Below, piece after piece: positions 62,427 through 64,000 of a stretch of DNA of 64,000 nucleotides (positions are counted from its first letter, which is position 1; every line of letters begins with the position of its first letter). The position numbers and the translations under genes were made by a program. The notes under the pieces are model-generated. The model had not been told where the DNA came from and did no database searches. It saw nothing but the letters and a program-made list of their open reading frames with translations. This DNA comes from Arenibacter sp. F20364 (lineage in GTDB: Bacteria > Bacteroidota > Bacteroidia > Flavobacteriales > Flavobacteriaceae): assembly GCF_023015905.1 (NCBI RefSeq), contig NZ_JALKBD010000019.1:42342-106341 (forward strand), in the 5' to 3' direction.

Positions 62427-63113
62427 ATGAAAACAAGAACAATGAGTATGATACTTTTTTTTCTACTATTGGGCAGCCCTGTGGCCTTGGCCCAGATAGA
62501 TCTAATGGATGCACTGAAACAGACGGCGGAAATGCATAACGAGGAAAATGCCCAAGGACAAGAGGGCAATGGAGCGGAATCGGCAGCCTCGAGCGAAGGG
62601 CAAAATGAATGGCAGGAGGAATGGGAGAATATGATGAATGAAAATGGTGATTTATTAAATTCATTGGACACAAAATATCTGAAGTGCTTGGCAATGATGG
62701 AAATGTATGTACATGGATACTTAAAGTTAGTTAACGAACATAAAATGGGTGACCTCAGTATGTCTGCATGTGATGCCTATGGCATGCAAACCTTGGCCTT
62801 AGCTAGTTCAACGATGATAATGTACTGTCCAGAAGGAATGAAAGACGGAGAGCTGAACGATAATCAAAGAGCCCATTTAGTACTCGAATATTTTAACACA
62901 ATCTACAAAAAAGAGCCTTTGTGGAGTATACACAGGTATTTAGATGGACAGTACGGACAATGGATTAGATCCGCGGGTGGCGAGTTTACTGGTGACATCC
63001 TTGATTATCATAATTATATAGCTTATTTAATGGCATTTTTCAGACCAAACTATATTATCCCCCAAACATTGAAAATTGCCGAGGATATGGAAGCTCTTGG
63101 CTGTAGTGGTTAA
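62427..63113 (+). CDS. Secreted hypothetical protein
   Basis: A 228-residue protein with a signal peptide (MKTRTMSMILFFLLLGSPVA, cleavage near ALAQ). An acidic, Gln/Asn/Glu-rich low-complexity stretch follows (about 35-80). The C-terminal half is helical with three or four Cys (KCLAMMEMYVHGYLKL, CDAYGMQTLALASS, MYCPEGMKDG) and may be disulfide-bonded. No family recognised. It is transcribed alone. Confidence 0.65.
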   Translation: MKTRTMSMILFFLLLGSPVALAQIDLMDALKQTAEMHNEENAQGQEGNGAESAASSEGQNEWQEEWENMMNENGDLLNSLDTKYLKCLAMMEMYVHGYLKLVNEHKMGDLSMSACDAYGMQTLALASSTMIMYCPEGMKDGELNDNQRAHLVLEYFNTIYKKEPLWSIHRYLDGQYGQWIRSAGGEFTGDILDYHNYIAYLMAFFRPNYIIPQTLKIAEDMEALGCSG

Positions 63114-63441
63114 GGTCTTGTCCAAGCCCCGGTTTTTACACAAAAAAACTACAGTATATAGTGTTATCTGTCACGAAATATGGCCCTACGGAAACCTCCG
63201 GCCACTAAGTTGAACCTTAACATTTTAAACCATGCTATTTTGGTCCTATGCCAATATTCATGAGATTGTGGAGAGCCTTGGTTTAGGTGACAAAATAATT
63301 ACTTCAAAGCAGGCCCGCCTGAATGGAACGGACAAACGCCAGAGCATTCCTATCCCGTTTGGTAAGTGAAAATAGAATCATATTAAAAAAAACAAGCTCA
63401 AAATTCACTATTTTTGGCAAAGCCTATTTTCGTCAACAACA
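63114..63441. other. Spacer with a marginal short ORF
   Basis: A 45-codon frame (63232-63369, MLFWSYANIHEIVESLGLGD) is open but shows no family or signal and is unlikely to be a gene. Nothing else was recognised. Confidence 0.3.
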
Positions 63442-63879
63442 ATGGTCAACAAAAAAATTATCCCCTTTGCATTTCTGTTTTCCTATGCTTTTCACAACTA
63501 GTAATTTGTCAATTCCCCATTGAATTGGGTTCCAGAGGGAATTATTTTTAGATTACCATTTATTGGACACTATTGTGGACCTGGAGTTACAACTGCATGC
63601 CCCACAGGAGAAAAAGAGCACTAATATCCCCAATGGCTACTATCTCACCATTTTTAAAGAGGATGGCCATTACAGAATATACAATAGGGATAATTTAAGT
63701 TTTTATCTTGGCGAAGGAATGGTTTAAGTTATACCACTGAAAAAATTATTGGCGATGAAATTTCCGGCAAGGTGATCTGGCAGAATTCATTGGACCTTGG
63801 CCCAATTAGGACTAAAATCATAAAACTGCGAGTAACCATGAAGGAAGCGGATCTATATTCTTTTAAATTCAATAATTAG
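63442..63879 (+). pseudogene. Frameshifted secreted-protein gene remnant
   Basis: A signal-peptide-like start (MVNKKIIPFAFLFSYAFHN) is closed by TAG. Another frame then encodes GFQRELFLDYHLLDTIVDLE through NGYYLTIFKEDGHYRIYNRD to a TAA at 63725-63727. A third frame continues directly as NGLSYTTEKIIGDEISGKVI through to a TAG at 63877-63879. The three pieces read as one beta-rich small exported protein broken by at least two frameshifts. Family not recognised. Confidence 0.5.
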
Positions 63880-64000
63880 GCTTGAATCATTTTATGACCA
63901 AATGGCGGATCATGCCTAATTTCTGGGTATTTGGATATTTATGCAAATAACTGAGTTAACCTAAACAGGAAGAATTCTGTATTTCTAACGCCTCTGAATT

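Noticed and set aside
63323..63523. A 66-codon ORF near the right end
   Set aside because: It crosses the start of the frameshifted remnant in another frame; only its last residues belong to that remnant.
1..64000. tRNA, rRNA, transposase, integrase or phage genes
   Set aside because: None was recognised on either strand; repeats found are intergenic and without associated enzyme genes.

Overview
The window looks like a chromosomal segment of a marine member of the Flavobacteriaceae (Bacteroidota). It is AT-rich. Most genes lack a Shine-Dalgarno sequence. A TAnnTTTG-type -7 box is visible before the marR gene, a DUF4494 protein (a family typical of Bacteroidota) is present, and there are many secreted or lipoprotein carbohydrate-active enzymes, a sulfatase and Tat-exported oxidoreductases. 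No rRNA, tRNA, CRISPR array, phage or transposase gene was seen.

Layout. 1-2.3 kb: the tail of an unknown gene, a DUF4494 protein and a secreted propeller-like protein. 2.5-6.4 kb: a compact six-gene operon led by an ArsR repressor (ArsR, CPKC thioredoxin-like protein, OsmC, ArsP-type permease, an exported BudA-like/FmdE fusion, exported DsrE). Two matching operator-like palindromes precede its first two genes. This is the best candidate for an undescribed system, probably handling sulfane sulfur, thiols or arsenic across the envelope. 6.6-11.4 kb: a leftward CPA2 antiporter, two tandem universal stress proteins and an APC permease. 11.5-15.9 kb: a 39-residue membrane microprotein, a secreted methyltransferase, a DUF1080 protein, a His-rich secreted protein, and a MarR regulator with twin palindromes and an overlapping membrane-protein gene. 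16-19.9 kb: threonine catabolism (tdh then kbl, leftward) divergent from an Lrp regulator, then a D-2-hydroxyacid dehydrogenase. 20-27.4 kb: polysaccharide-related genes (Dabb protein, alpha/alpha-barrel lipoprotein, two-domain esterase, secreted protein, heparinase II/III lyase).

27.5-35.3 kb: a BAAT-type hydrolase, a short cytochrome-oxidase-subunit-I-like protein without heme ligands, an amidohydrolase, and a decaying zone. The decaying zone holds a truncated copy of the Ldh gene, a membrane-protein gene split by one TAG codon and six 11-bp tandem repeats. The intact Ldh-family dehydrogenase, a methyltransferase and a glycosidase-like lipoprotein follow. 35.9-40.5 kb: a two-subunit molybdenum hydroxylase (IorAB type) and an acyl-CoA synthetase. 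40.8-50.9 kb: accessory genes (ECF-like sigma factor with membrane partner, cupin, DUF2200, DUF1593 lipoprotein, two NTF2-like proteins, serine hydrolase, SDR, FG-GAP protein, unknown membrane protein), separated by repeat-rich spacers. 51-55.3 kb: serine hydrolase lipoprotein, DUF4019 lipoprotein and sulfatase. 55.3-58.1 kb: a DUF4242-cyclase gene bracketed by 250-bp direct repeats and an LpxR-like protein. 58.1-64 kb: Gfo/Idh/MocA oxidoreductase, GIY-YIG-like protein, polysaccharide deacetylase, MscS channel, a secreted unknown protein and a frameshifted gene remnant.

Dispersed intergenic repeats of at least four kinds recur mainly after 35 kb: REP-like double hairpins, CTGCCGRTAGGCAGG hairpins, AACCTTGAAC words and a 250-bp unit. 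They mark that half as the more fluid part of the segment. All functional calls rest on reading the sequence and recalling families; no database search was possible.
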